From the NCBI GenBank assembly GCA_965223235.1, contig CBDCVV010000021.1, forward strand, positions 248,001-312,000: DNA of 64,000 bases. Reading direction: 5' to 3'. Within the stretch, counting starts at the first letter, position 1. The number at the start of each line of letters is the position of its first letter. The stretch is from UBA2589 sp965223235. GTDB taxonomy: Bacteria; Gemmatimonadota; Gemmatimonadetes; Longimicrobiales; Gaopeijiaceae. Positions 1 through 8,576 of this stretch are shown piece after piece. A program made the translations under genes and the position numbers. The notes below the pieces were generated by a model. It saw only the letters and a program-made list of their open reading frames with translations, did no database searches and was not told the origin of the DNA.

Positions 1-1089
1 CTCCCGAGCGAGAGCCTTGAGTCCGCGCGAGATCTGACTGACCTCCTGGACCCGCGACTCCGACTGACCTGTGCCCGACATGAGCTGCATGTAGTCGATG
101 ACGATCATCCCCAACTCTTTAGAGTTCGAGCGGAGGTCCGACTGCATGCGTCGCGCCTTAGCCCGGATCTCCAACACGTTGCTCCCGGGCTGATCGTCGA
201 TCCAGATGGGTGCGGTGTTGAGGTGACCCGCCGCCGTGCTGAGTCGCTCGTATTCTTCCGGCGCCAACTTCCCTCGCCGCAGCTTTTGCGCGTCGATGCG
301 GCCTTCGGCACATAAGAGTCGCTGCACCAGCTGGTTCGACGACATCTCGAGCGAGAAGATCCCGACCGGGAGTTGGTGCTGGATCGCCGCCGTTGCGGCG
401 ACGTTCAACGCGAAGGCGGTTTTTCCCATGGAGGGACGGGCCGCAATGATGCAGAGGTCTCCCTTCTGGAGCCCCGTCGTCATCCGGTCGAGGTCGGTGA
501 ATCCTGTGGGCACACCTGTAATCCCGGACGACGATTCTTGGAGGCGGTCGATGTGCTCGAACGTCTCCCACAGGATCTCCTTGATCCAAACGAACCCCTG
601 TCGGTCGTGGCTCTGCGCGACCTGGAAGATGCGAGCCTCGGCTTGGTCGAGGATCTCCTCGACGGACCGCTCTCCCTGGTCGAAGGCGTCTTGTACGATC
701 TCGGTCGCGTTCTGCACCAGGCGACGAAGTAGCGCTTTCTCCCGCACGATCTTGGCATGGAACTCGATGTTCGCAGCCGTGGGCACGGCATCGACGAGCT
801 CACCCAGGTACTCGTAGCCACCCGATGCTCCGAGTTCATCGGTCTTCTTGAGCTCGTTCCCGATCGTGATGGGATCGATGACCGCGCTGTCATCGAAGAT
901 GCGGAGCATCGCCTGGAAGATCCGCCGATTTCCCTCCCGGTAGAACATCGAGGCATCGATGTGCTCGACGACCTTCGTGACCGCTTCCTTGTCGATGAGC
1001 ATGCCCCCCAACACCGCCGTCTCCGCCTCGAGCGAGTACGGGGGCTTGCGATCGAAGACTGTGTTCGGGAAGAGCGGTGATGCTTCCAT
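1..1089 (-). CDS. dnaB: Replicative DNA helicase DnaB (C-terminus cut by window edge)
   Basis: DnaB is the hexameric helicase that unwinds DNA at the replication fork and loads primase. The visible 363 residues start with MEASPLFPNTVFDRKPPYS, followed by the conserved N-terminal domain (EAETAVLGGMLID). The RecA-like domain carries Walker A (ARPSMGKTA, Lys about residue 223) and the Walker B stretch MIVIDYMQLMSG near the left edge. The ATG at 1087-1089 is chosen because family similarity begins right after it. The C-terminal part (arginine finger and DNA-binding loops) lies outside the window, so an intein or truncation there cannot be excluded. It is the last visible gene of a long minus-strand run, 118 bp downstream of the uracil-DNA glycosylase. 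Confidence 0.97.
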   Translation of the reverse strand, partial: MEASPLFPNTVFDRKPPYSLEAETAVLGGMLIDKEAVTKVVEHIDASMFYREGNRRIFQAMLRIFDDSAVIDPITIGNELKKTDELGASGGYEYLGELVDAVPTAANIEFHAKIVREKALLRRLVQNATEIVQDAFDQGERSVEEILDQAEARIFQVAQSHDRQGFVWIKEILWETFEHIDRLQESSSGITGVPTGFTDLDRMTTGLQKGDLCIIAARPSMGKTAFALNVAATAAIQHQLPVGIFSLEMSSNQLVQRLLCAEGRIDAQKLRRGKLAPEEYERLSTAAGHLNTAPIWIDDQPGSNVLEIRAKARRMQSDLRSNSKELGMIVIDYMQLMSGTGQSESRVQEVSQISRGLKALARE

Positions 1090-1207
1090 CTAGGCAGGCG
1101 CGCAGGGCGAGAAGGGAGCGGAGAGATCGAAGGGGGAACGCATTCTAGCTTCATGGGCCCCGACCGTCACCGGAGGGGCTCGATTCGATACGAAGGAGCG
1201 AGCCGTC

Positions 1208-2026
1208 TTACACGGCGTCCATCACGCTGCGCAAAAGCTGCAGGTCTTCCCAGAAGGCGCGTGTCCAATTCGGATTTCGGAGCAACGCCGCTGGGTGGTA
1301 TGTGACGACGAGAGGGACGCCATGGTACGAGTGGACCTCTCCGCGAAGCTTTCCGAGGGGACTCTTCTCTCGACCTGTGAGCAGTCGTGCCGAAAACGAA
1401 CCCACCGCCAAGAGCGCCTCTGGTTTCACGAGGTCGATCTGCTTCCGAAGGATTGGAGAGCACGTCTCGATCTCGACCGGCTGAGGATCGCGATTTCCGG
1501 GCGGCCGACACTTCAAGACGTTGGCGATATAGACCGAGTCGGACCGACTCAGGTCGACCATCGCCAAGAGTAGGTCGAGGTACTTCCCGGCGGCGCCCAC
1601 AAAGGGGAGACCGGTGGCGTCCTCATTCGCGCCGGGCGCCTCTCCCACGACCATGAGGCGGGCGTTCGGGCTACCGTCCGAAAAGACGACCTGCGTCCGA
1701 CTCTCCGAGAGCGCACACGCCGTGCACGACTGCGCAACGGTGAGTAGTGCGTCGTAGTCATCCGGAAGCGTCGGGAGGGGTGTGCGTTTCGACGGCGGCG
1801 GAGCGGCCGCGTTGGCGGTCGGCTTTGTAGCGGGAGTTTCAGACCGTCTCGGGGTAGGCGGGGCGGGAGGCGTCACAGGCGCCTCCGTCCGTGCGGCCCC
1901 CGCAGCCTCGAGTAGCTCGCCACGGGTCGCCCCCTTCAGGAAGAGCTCGGACCCGCCCATCTCGACCTGCTGGCGGAGGAGCCGCGCAGCTTCAGCCGCC
2001 CCGATCTTTCCCGGCCGATCCGTCAT
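1208..2026 (-). CDS. Family 4 uracil-DNA glycosylase ([4Fe-4S])
   Basis: This enzyme removes uracil from DNA to start base-excision repair. The catalytic core (about residues 92-272) has four cysteines placed as expected for the iron-sulfur cluster (C101, C104, C173, C189), the active-site motif GEAPGANED (128-136) and the C-terminal HPAALLRNPN motif (H244). The cysteines and the GEAPG motif separate family 4 from UngA. The first 45 residues are probably helical and are joined to the core by an Ala/Pro/Thr-rich linker (about 48-85), longer than in minimal family 4 enzymes. The start overlaps the coaBC stop by 4 bases (ATGA), which supports it and suggests translational coupling. Confidence 0.93.
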   Translation of the reverse strand: MTDRPGKIGAAEAARLLRQQVEMGGSELFLKGATRGELLEAAGAARTEAPVTPPAPPTPRRSETPATKPTANAAAPPPSKRTPLPTLPDDYDALLTVAQSCTACALSESRTQVVFSDGSPNARLMVVGEAPGANEDATGLPFVGAAGKYLDLLLAMVDLSRSDSVYIANVLKCRPPGNRDPQPVEIETCSPILRKQIDLVKPEALLAVGSFSARLLTGREKSPLGKLRGEVHSYHGVPLVVTYHPAALLRNPNWTRAFWEDLQLLRSVMDAV

Positions 2027-3252
2027 GAGATCAGGGTTCGCACTCGGTCGAGGAGCTCTTCGGCGACCGACTCTTTGGCCATGAGCGGGAGCGCCTCGGC
2101 TTCACCACCAGGCCGCACGAGCGTCACTCGATTCGTGGACACGCCGAAGCCGGCGCCTTCTTCCGTGGCGTCATTTGCCACGATGAGGTCGAAGCCCTTC
2201 CGCGCGATCTTGTCCGTCGCGTTCTGCACTACGTCATCGGTCTCCAACGCGAAGCCGACGACCACGCTCCCCTCTTTTCGTACTGGTCGGGTCCCTGCCG
2301 CGACGTCGGGGTTCTCCTCCAGATCCACGGTCCAACCCCCGTCGCGTTCGGTACGCTTCACCTTGCGGTCCGACGCTTGGCTCGGCCGGTAGTCGGCGAC
2401 CGCTGCCGCGAAGATGGAGAGATCGACGTCGGGGAGCGCCCCCTCCACGGCGTCGAACATCTCGCGCGCGGTGGCGACAGGGACGACGTCCACGCCCCAC
2501 GGCTGCTCCAGCGACGACGGGCCGCTCACGAGCGTGACCCGGGCTCCTCGGCGCCACGCGGCTTGGGCAATGGCGTACCCCATCTTCCCAGATGACCGGT
2601 TGCCGACGTAGCGCACCGCATCGATCGGTTCTTGTGTCGGGCCAGCCGTGACCAGAACGTGGCGCCCTATGAACGCCTCATCGACCCCGAGAGCTCGTCC
2701 GACGGCTTCCTCGATCTGCCACGGTTCGATCATCCGTCCGCGACCATCTGACTCTCCGACCGCAAGGGCACCGGAAGCAGGGCCTTCGATCCGGTAGCCG
2801 AGCACCCCTTCGAGATGGGCCAAATTCTGCTGCACCTGCGGATGTGCGAACATTCGGTCGTTCATCGCGGGGCAGACCACAACTGGAGCCTGGGTGGCGA
2901 GGAGGGTCGTGCAAAGAAGGTCGTCCGCCCGCCCCTGCGCCGCGCGCGCAAGAAAGTCGGCCGTGGCGGGGGCAACGAGCACCGCGTCGGCTTCGTGCCC
3001 GAGTCGGATGTGGAGCGCCGCCCCGTCGGCTGAAAAGAGATCGGAGAGCGCGGGCCGGCCGGTTACCCCCTCGAAGGAAAGAGGCGCGACGAACTTTTGG
3101 GCCGACGACGTGAGTACGACGTCGACGATCGCGCCGAGTCGGGTGAGGTCACGAGCGACTTGGATCGTCTTGTATGCCGCGATCCCGCCGGTGACTCCGA
3201 GGACGATCTTCTTGCCCGCCCACGGCCTCCGCGGCTCGAGATCGCGGGCCAT
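2023..3252 (-). CDS. coaBC: Bifunctional phosphopantothenoylcysteine decarboxylase / phosphopantothenate-cysteine ligase CoaBC
   Basis: CoaBC performs two steps of coenzyme A synthesis: joining cysteine to 4'-phosphopantothenate (CoaB), then FMN-dependent decarboxylation to 4'-phosphopantetheine (CoaC). The N-terminal CoaC half shows the flavoprotein start IVLGVTGGIAAYK, the active-site His (H81 in LHIRLG) and the PAMNDRM motif (N131). The C-terminal CoaB half begins near residue 195 with VTAGPTQEPID and RYVGNRSSGKMG, and contains the KVKR motif. At the flap position where E. coli Dfp has a catalytic Cys, this protein has Val (ALAVGESDG, V165), a substitution I recall from some other phyla. 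At 409 aa it has the usual length. It overlaps the glycosylase gene by 4 bases and follows rpoZ by 26 bp. Confidence 0.96.
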   Translation of the reverse strand: MARDLEPRRPWAGKKIVLGVTGGIAAYKTIQVARDLTRLGAIVDVVLTSSAQKFVAPLSFEGVTGRPALSDLFSADGAALHIRLGHEADAVLVAPATADFLARAAQGRADDLLCTTLLATQAPVVVCPAMNDRMFAHPQVQQNLAHLEGVLGYRIEGPASGALAVGESDGRGRMIEPWQIEEAVGRALGVDEAFIGRHVLVTAGPTQEPIDAVRYVGNRSSGKMGYAIAQAAWRRGARVTLVSGPSSLEQPWGVDVVPVATAREMFDAVEGALPDVDLSIFAAAVADYRPSQASDRKVKRTERDGGWTVDLEENPDVAAGTRPVRKEGSVVVGFALETDDVVQNATDKIARKGFDLIVANDATEEGAGFGVSTNRVTLVRPGGEAEALPLMAKESVAEELLDRVRTLIS

Positions 3253-3278
3253 CCTTCGCCCCTAGCTAATAGCGCCGG

Positions 3279-3494
3279 TCAGTCTTCGCGGCGGCGGCGC
3301 TTCACTAGCCGGAACTCGATCTGGCTCGTCGTGAGCGCCTCGAGGGAGCGCGTCGTGAGCTTCTTCTCTTCGCCCAGCGGCATCGCTTCGCGCGGGAGAG
3401 AGTTGAGTTCACGGGTGTATTTCGCGGCGACCAACACACCGAGGTACTTGCTCTCGGTACCGGTCGCGACTTCGTCGGGAGTGAAAACTCGCAT
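3279..3494 (-). CDS. rpoZ: DNA-directed RNA polymerase omega subunit
   Basis: Omega helps assemble and stabilise core RNA polymerase by binding beta-prime. The 71-aa protein has the diagnostic omega helix (KYLGVLVAAKYTRELN, residues 16-31) and the downstream segment KKLTTRSLEALTTSQIEF, ending in a basic tail. Position supports it: rpoZ lies between gmk (9 bp upstream) and coaBC in many bacteria, as here. The sequence is more divergent than proteobacterial RpoZ, so the identification rests on the helix, the size and the neighbours together. Confidence 0.88.
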   Translation of the reverse strand: MRVFTPDEVATGTESKYLGVLVAAKYTRELNSLPREAMPLGEEKKLTTRSLEALTTSQIEFRLVKRRRRED

Positions 3495-3503
3495 TAGACG
3501 TTC

Positions 3504-4172
3504 CTATCGATCGTCGGCTTCTTCTCGAAGATACTCGGCGTACTCTTGGGAGAGTACCTCCGCGATTTCGGCACGGAGGGACTCGGCGTCGACAGAAACC
3601 TCTTCGGTCGACGCCCCTGACCCCGAGACGATGTTCCGGATCTCCGAGAGGCACTCTTCCAGATCATCGTTCACTACAACGTAGTCGAAGTCGGGTACGG
3701 TCTGAAGCTCGTCGAGCGCCGACCTCAGTCGGGTGGCTACGTGGTGGGGTGGCTCCGTCCCCCGTCCCGTCAGCCGCGCAAGCATCACATCGACGGACGG
3801 AGGCAGTACGAAGATGAGCACAGCGTCGGGGATCGCCTCTTTGATTTGCCGGGCTCCCTGCACGTCGATGTCGAGCACGACGTGTTCACCACGGTCGGCG
3901 GCCTTCTCGACTTCGGAGCGCGGCGTTCCGTACAAACAGCCGTGCACGTTGGCCCACTCCAAGAAGGCTCCTTCTTCGACGCGCCCCCGAAATACCCGAC
4001 CGGTGAGGAAGTGGTAGTCGACGCCGTCTCTTTCGCCGGGCCTGGGGCGCCTTGTGGTTGCGGAGGTCGAGAAGACGAAGCTCCCCTCCCCCCCGACGAG
4101 TCGGCGAGCGAGGGTCGTCTTTCCCGTGCCGCTCGGCGCGGCGAGGACCACAGGTGGCGCCCGCTTCGTCAT
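3504..4172 (-). CDS. gmk: Guanylate kinase
   Basis: Guanylate kinase phosphorylates GMP to GDP, a step in GTP and dGTP supply. The 222-aa protein has the P-loop APSGTGKTT (residues 11-19), the GMP-binding segment STSATTRRPRPGERDGVDYHF, the EWANVHGCLYGTP block and the VLDIDVQGARQI segment. The frame stays open upstream, but the ATG at 4170-4172 overlaps the yicC stop as ATGA and places the P-loop where the family has it. The C-terminal 30 residues are a charged extension. It is transcribed with yicC and rpoZ. Confidence 0.96.
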   Translation of the reverse strand: MTKRAPPVVLAAPSGTGKTTLARRLVGGEGSFVFSTSATTRRPRPGERDGVDYHFLTGRVFRGRVEEGAFLEWANVHGCLYGTPRSEVEKAADRGEHVVLDIDVQGARQIKEAIPDAVLIFVLPPSVDVMLARLTGRGTEPPHHVATRLRSALDELQTVPDFDYVVVNDDLEECLSEIRNIVSGSGASTEEVSVDAESLRAEIAEVLSQEYAEYLREEADDR

Positions 4173-5056
4173 TCGACGTTCTCCACCTGCTCGCGTAAAC
4201 GCTCGATCTCTTCCTTGAGGGCGACGGACGCCTGAGCGATCTCGGCGTCGTTGGCCTTCGAGCCGATCGTATTCGCCTCGCGGTGCATCTCTTGGATGAG
4301 GAAGCCCAACCGCTTCCCCACCGGCTCGTCGGCCGTCCCCCCGAGCGCCTCTCGGAAGAGTTCGACGTGGGAGTGAAAGCGGACGACCTCTTCGTTGAGG
4401 TCCCACTTCTCGGCCAGAAAGGCGATCTCGCGGGCGAGTCGCTCCTCATCGACGTCGACCTGACCGGAGAGCTCGACCACCGCCTCACGGAGCCGATCCC
4501 GACGCTCGACAAGGCGCTCGGGCGCCCTCGCCTCGACGACGGCCAGCTGCTCGACGATCGCCTCCAACCGGCCGCTCATATCTTCCTCGAGGCGGAGCCC
4601 CTCCGCCTCACGCATCGCCCTGCACGCTACCGCGGCTCGCGCGGTGAGTTCGGTGAGCGCCTCGACCTCGATTCCCGCTGTCTTGTCGATGTCGGGGGCC
4701 CGGAAGAGATCCGAGAAGCGAGTCATCAACTCGAGGTCCGCGGTCCCCGAGAGGTGGAACTCCGACTGTAGCGCCTCGAAGGCCGTCAGGTACGCGCGGG
4801 CGCGCTCCAAGTCGATGGCCGGCCCGGGCGGCTGCTCGGCCGTGGAACGATCGATCGACAGGAAGAAGCTCACATGCCCACGGGCGAGGTGGGTCTTGAG
4901 CACATCGGAAATCGCCTTCTCGAAACGATCGAAGCCGGACGGCGTCTTGATGTTGGCGTTGAAGAAGCGGTGGTTGACCGTCTTGACCTCGACCCGGAGG
5001 CGACCCGCCGGGGCGTCGGCCTCGGCGTCCCCGAACCCCGTCATGCTTCGGATCAT
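4169..5056 (-). CDS. yicC: YicC family endoribonuclease
   Basis: This belongs to the YicC family, studied in E. coli and B. subtilis as an endoribonuclease that affects RNA turnover. The family start MIRSMTGFGDAE is unmistakable, followed by VEVKTVNHRFFN; the DUF1732 C-terminal part includes KRLGFLIQEMHREANTIGSK and a final helix. The start was set at the MIRSMTGFG codon (5054-5056); an upstream in-frame codon would add 27 unconserved residues. Length is 295 aa, normal for the family. The stop overlaps the gmk start by 4 bases, the common yicC-gmk arrangement. Confidence 0.95.
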   Translation of the reverse strand: MIRSMTGFGDAEADAPAGRLRVEVKTVNHRFFNANIKTPSGFDRFEKAISDVLKTHLARGHVSFFLSIDRSTAEQPPGPAIDLERARAYLTAFEALQSEFHLSGTADLELMTRFSDLFRAPDIDKTAGIEVEALTELTARAAVACRAMREAEGLRLEEDMSGRLEAIVEQLAVVEARAPERLVERRDRLREAVVELSGQVDVDEERLAREIAFLAEKWDLNEEVVRFHSHVELFREALGGTADEPVGKRLGFLIQEMHREANTIGSKANDAEIAQASVALKEEIERLREQVENVE

Positions 5057-5108
5057 CTGATTGCTCGTGTCCAAGAGTCGGGGGCCGGCGTCCCCAATAC
5101 GTACCGGA

Positions 5109-7013
5109 TCAATTCCACAGGTCCCATCGCAGCGCAAAGAAGGAGCGGGCGAAGGGGAGGCGACGCCCTGGGTACGCCTGGTTGTTGCGCCGGAGCGTCA
5201 CGTTATCCATCCCCAGCCAGAGGCGCACGGTCACGACCCGAACCTGAATGTGGCCGTACCAGCTCTGATAAAACGGCACCTCCTGCAGCCCGGTCCCGTC
5301 GACCTCGATCAGATCATCGACGAAGGTGAGCATCGGATCGTGTCCACGCACCCCGACGGAGAACCAGACTTCGAGGTTCCCCGTCTCCTTGAAAATCTCG
5401 TGATACTCGAACGAGCCGCGGTAGATGTTCTTGGGCAGATACGGCCCCGCCTCGTCCCACCACTGAAGGGAGCCTTCGAGCGTCAATCCGTTCCACCAGA
5501 GGGGGAAGACGGCTCGCGCCTCGGCGCCGTTCCGGTGCACGCCGGGGACTGAGGGAGCGCCCTCATCGAGCTCGGTGCCCAGCGGGTGGACCGTGTCGGA
5601 CCAAGCATAGAGGCCCGCCCCTTCGAGGGTGACTCCAAAGCCGCGCACGGAAAGTCCGCCTCGGGTGCCGCGGCGTTCGGCGCGGGACTCCACGCCGGGC
5701 ACAATCCCGTCGGGGGCGACCCGAGGTGGAAGCGCCCCGTCGGCGACTCGGCCCGCGCGCGACGCGAAGTCACCGGCCGCGTACTCTCCGAAGAGCGTCG
5801 CCCACGAAGTAGGATGCACCCACGCTCGGGCCGCGTAGTTCACGATGCTGCTCCCATTCCACGACCCTATCGAGCCCCTCACCGTTGCCCCGCCTCTCTC
5901 GCCAAAGCGGGCACCCAAGAGGGCATCACCCTGGAACGACGGGAGGTCGCTCTCGAAGTGTCGATAGGAGAGGTCAGCCCAGATCGATTCGGTGTCGACA
6001 GCGGCCGACCCACCGATCTGCCACCGACTCCCTCCGAGGTTCACATTCGTGACGGCATCGGTCGAATAGCTCGAACGGCCCGCGTACGCCCCGACCGTCA
6101 GGGTTTCGGAGACGCGTACGCCGGCTCGCGCCATGAGGTCGCCTCGCGACAGGCTCGGTACGTACTCCACGACGCGGGTCTGGGATTTGTTGTTCCGGTA
6201 GTCGAGCCCTAGCGCGAAGCGCTCCCCGAGATGGAGTTGGTAGCGCAGCCACGTCCCGGTTCGGTTGCCGCCTTCGTCGCGCCCGGGCCCTCGACCCCGG
6301 GTGTCCAAGCGCTCCAACCCGAAGGCGAGGCTCCCTGAGAACGCCCACGGGTCCGTGTACATCCCGCGGAAGAGGTTGGTGTCGAGATCGCCCGTCCCGG
6401 CCTCGATCACCGAAAAGGCTCTCCCTTCGTCGTACTCGTGTGAACGCAGCTTGATGATCATCTGGCCGAGCGAACGCTCGAGCCGCACCGAGCTGACCCC
6501 AACCAACCCGACCCGCTGGACGTCGACGACCCCTCCGTCGACGGGGTACACCTCGAATCCGTCCCGAATGATGCGGTACGCACCACCGCCCACCCCAAAC
6601 GCCGAGAGCGCCAGAGGCGTGCCGTAGTCGCCCCCCGGGAGTCCTATTACGCCGGGGACATCAGCCAGAAGGTCGGCGAGGGTGTTCGCCCCCGACGCCA
6701 TGATCGCATGCCGATCCCACTCCCAGATCCCCGTGGCGAAGCCGGCCGGAACCTCCGTTCGACCCCGCGGCATGTTGTAGAAGATCGTGTCGCCGGAGAT
6801 CGTGTCGGCGCCCGTCGTATCCGCGAGGAGGGAGTCGATGCCGAGCGTATCTAGCGCGAGGGTATCGAGGGGGATCGGCACCACGGTCGTGTCCGGAGGG
6901 TCCTGCGCCGAGATGGGATGAGCCAGGACGAGCGCAAAACCAACGCACGCGACGAGCGCCCCGCTGTACGACGACACCCGGGGCGCTCTCGGCCGGCGCC
7001 GGGGGGACGTCAC
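5109..7013 (-). CDS. Outer-membrane protein with TonB-receptor-like plug and barrel
   Basis: A predicted outer-membrane beta-barrel. After a cationic N-terminus and signal sequence ending near HPISAQ there is a low-complexity region of repeated DTL/DTT units (about residues 40-75). A plug-like segment follows (GANTLADLLADVPGVIG and IIRDGFEVYPVDGG, then SVRLERSLGQ), then alternating aromatic strands to a terminal ALRWDLWN. The plug resembles TonB-dependent receptors, but the protein lacks an obvious TonB box and is weakly conserved. I place the start at GTG 7013-7011, which overlaps the pepA stop as GTGA; a start at 7034 would add seven residues. Substrate is unknown. Confidence 0.75.
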   Translation of the reverse strand: MTSPRRRPRAPRVSSYSGALVACVGFALVLAHPISAQDPPDTTVVPIPLDTLALDTLGIDSLLADTTGADTISGDTIFYNMPRGRTEVPAGFATGIWEWDRHAIMASGANTLADLLADVPGVIGLPGGDYGTPLALSAFGVGGGAYRIIRDGFEVYPVDGGVVDVQRVGLVGVSSVRLERSLGQMIIKLRSHEYDEGRAFSVIEAGTGDLDTNLFRGMYTDPWAFSGSLAFGLERLDTRGRGPGRDEGGNRTGTWLRYQLHLGERFALGLDYRNNKSQTRVVEYVPSLSRGDLMARAGVRVSETLTVGAYAGRSSYSTDAVTNVNLGGSRWQIGGSAAVDTESIWADLSYRHFESDLPSFQGDALLGARFGERGGATVRGSIGSWNGSSIVNYAARAWVHPTSWATLFGEYAAGDFASRAGRVADGALPPRVAPDGIVPGVESRAERRGTRGGLSVRGFGVTLEGAGLYAWSDTVHPLGTELDEGAPSVPGVHRNGAEARAVFPLWWNGLTLEGSLQWWDEAGPYLPKNIYRGSFEYHEIFKETGNLEVWFSVGVRGHDPMLTFVDDLIEVDGTGLQEVPFYQSWYGHIQVRVVTVRLWLGMDNVTLRRNNQAYPGRRLPFARSFFALRWDLWN

Positions 7014-8500
7014 CCCGCGCGGCTCCTCACCCACCGGACGAGCAAGCGCGTCGGGAAGCCCGCGGCCCCCTTCCTCTGATACGGGAGCTTGCCTTCACCC
7101 CACGACGTGCCTGCGACATCGAGGTGAGCCCAGCTGGCATCGCCGACGAACTCACGCAGAAAGCAGCCGGCGGTAATACTCCCCCCCGGCCGCCCCCCGA
7201 TGTTCTTCAAATCGGCGATCGGGCTGTCGAGCTGTTTGCGATACTCATCCCACATGGGGAGGGGCCAGCACCTTTCGCCTGAAGCATCTCCGGCGGCGCG
7301 CAGCTCTTCCACCAGTTCGTCGTCGTTGCCCATGACGGCGGCGGCATGGTGACCGAGCGCGACGATCACGGAGCCCGTCAACGTCGCGCAGTCGACCATC
7401 GCAGCCGGGGAAAAGCGTGCGCCCCACGCCAGCGCATCGGCCAGAATCAGTCGACCCTCCGCGTCGGTGTTGATCACCTCGATCGTCTTGCCCGCGAGAC
7501 TGTTGATGACATCGCCGGGCTTCGTCGCCGTCCCCGACGGGAGGTTCTCTGATGACGGCACGATCCCGATCACATTGGCCGGGACCCCGATCTCTGCGAT
7601 CGCCTGCATTGCCCCGATTACCGCTGCTCCCCCGGACATGTCGTACTTCATCTCCTCCATGCCCGCGGAGGGCTTGATGGAGATCCCCCCGGCGTCGAAG
7701 GTGAGCCCTTTCCCGACCAAGATGAGCGGCGCGTCCCCTTCACCTCCGCCGCGATGCTCCAAGACGATGAAGCGGGCTTCCTCGGCGGAGCCGCGCGAGA
7801 CCGAGAGGAGCGCGTGCATTCCCTCGTCGTGCATCCGGGCTTCGTCGAAGACCGTCGCCTCCAAACCTACGCTCCCCGCCATGCGGGTCGCGGCATCGGC
7901 CAGGTGTGTGGGCGTCGCCACATTGCCAGGACGCTCTTGCAGCGCTTTCGCGAAGTTGGCACCTCGCGCGATGGCGGCGCCGGTCACCGCCCCCGCGGCC
8001 CGTTGGTCGTCGTGACCGTCACCGAGGAGGTCGACCGATCGCACCTCGATCGACGGATCGTCTGGGTCCGGGGCTTTGAGCTCGGTGAAGCGCCACGCCG
8101 CGAGCCCCGCTCCCTCTGCAACGGCCTCGGCCGCGTCTCGCGGGTCGACGTTCGCGAGGCCGTCGAGCACGATGGAGAGCGACTCCAAACGGAGCCTCTC
8201 GGCCATCCGGACGGCACGCCCCGCGAATCGGCGCACGCCTTCGACGTCGAGTGATTCGGCAGAACCGACTCCGAGAAGGGCGATACGGATCGCGGCGTCG
8301 TCCGAGCCGGGCACGATGACTTCGTCTCCCGCCTTCCCGCGCATGTCCCCGTTACCCATCGCGCGTGCGACAGCCCCGCCGCTGGCGGCATCGAAGTCGG
8401 CGAGCACCGATTGGGATGCATCTACCCCTTCGGTGACGGGGAGCACGACCAGCGGAGTCGCGTGCTCGACAGGGTTCGTACCGATGTAGCGAAGCTGCAT
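7010..8500 (-). CDS. pepA: Leucyl aminopeptidase (M17 family)
   Basis: A cytosolic hexameric metallo-aminopeptidase that removes N-terminal residues from peptides. The M17 signature NTDAEGRL is at residues 344-351. The metal- and substrate-binding elements GKGLTFDAGGISIKP and KYDMSGGAAV precede it, and DCATLTGSVIVALG follows. Length is 496 aa with the usual N-terminal macro-like domain. An AGAGGA element 6 bases before the ATG supports the start. The following outer-membrane gene overlaps its stop. Confidence 0.96.
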   Translation of the reverse strand: MQLRYIGTNPVEHATPLVVLPVTEGVDASQSVLADFDAASGGAVARAMGNGDMRGKAGDEVIVPGSDDAAIRIALLGVGSAESLDVEGVRRFAGRAVRMAERLRLESLSIVLDGLANVDPRDAAEAVAEGAGLAAWRFTELKAPDPDDPSIEVRSVDLLGDGHDDQRAAGAVTGAAIARGANFAKALQERPGNVATPTHLADAATRMAGSVGLEATVFDEARMHDEGMHALLSVSRGSAEEARFIVLEHRGGGEGDAPLILVGKGLTFDAGGISIKPSAGMEEMKYDMSGGAAVIGAMQAIAEIGVPANVIGIVPSSENLPSGTATKPGDVINSLAGKTIEVINTDAEGRLILADALAWGARFSPAAMVDCATLTGSVIVALGHHAAAVMGNDDELVEELRAAGDASGERCWPLPMWDEYRKQLDSPIADLKNIGGRPGGSITAGCFLREFVGDASWAHLDVAGTSWGEGKLPYQRKGAAGFPTRLLVRWVRSRAG

Positions 8501-8576
8501 CGCGGTCCTCTAGACGTTTGTGTGTGGCAAGGCCCGCCCCTTTTCCCCGGCAGGATGGGGATGGTTCCACGGAGAG

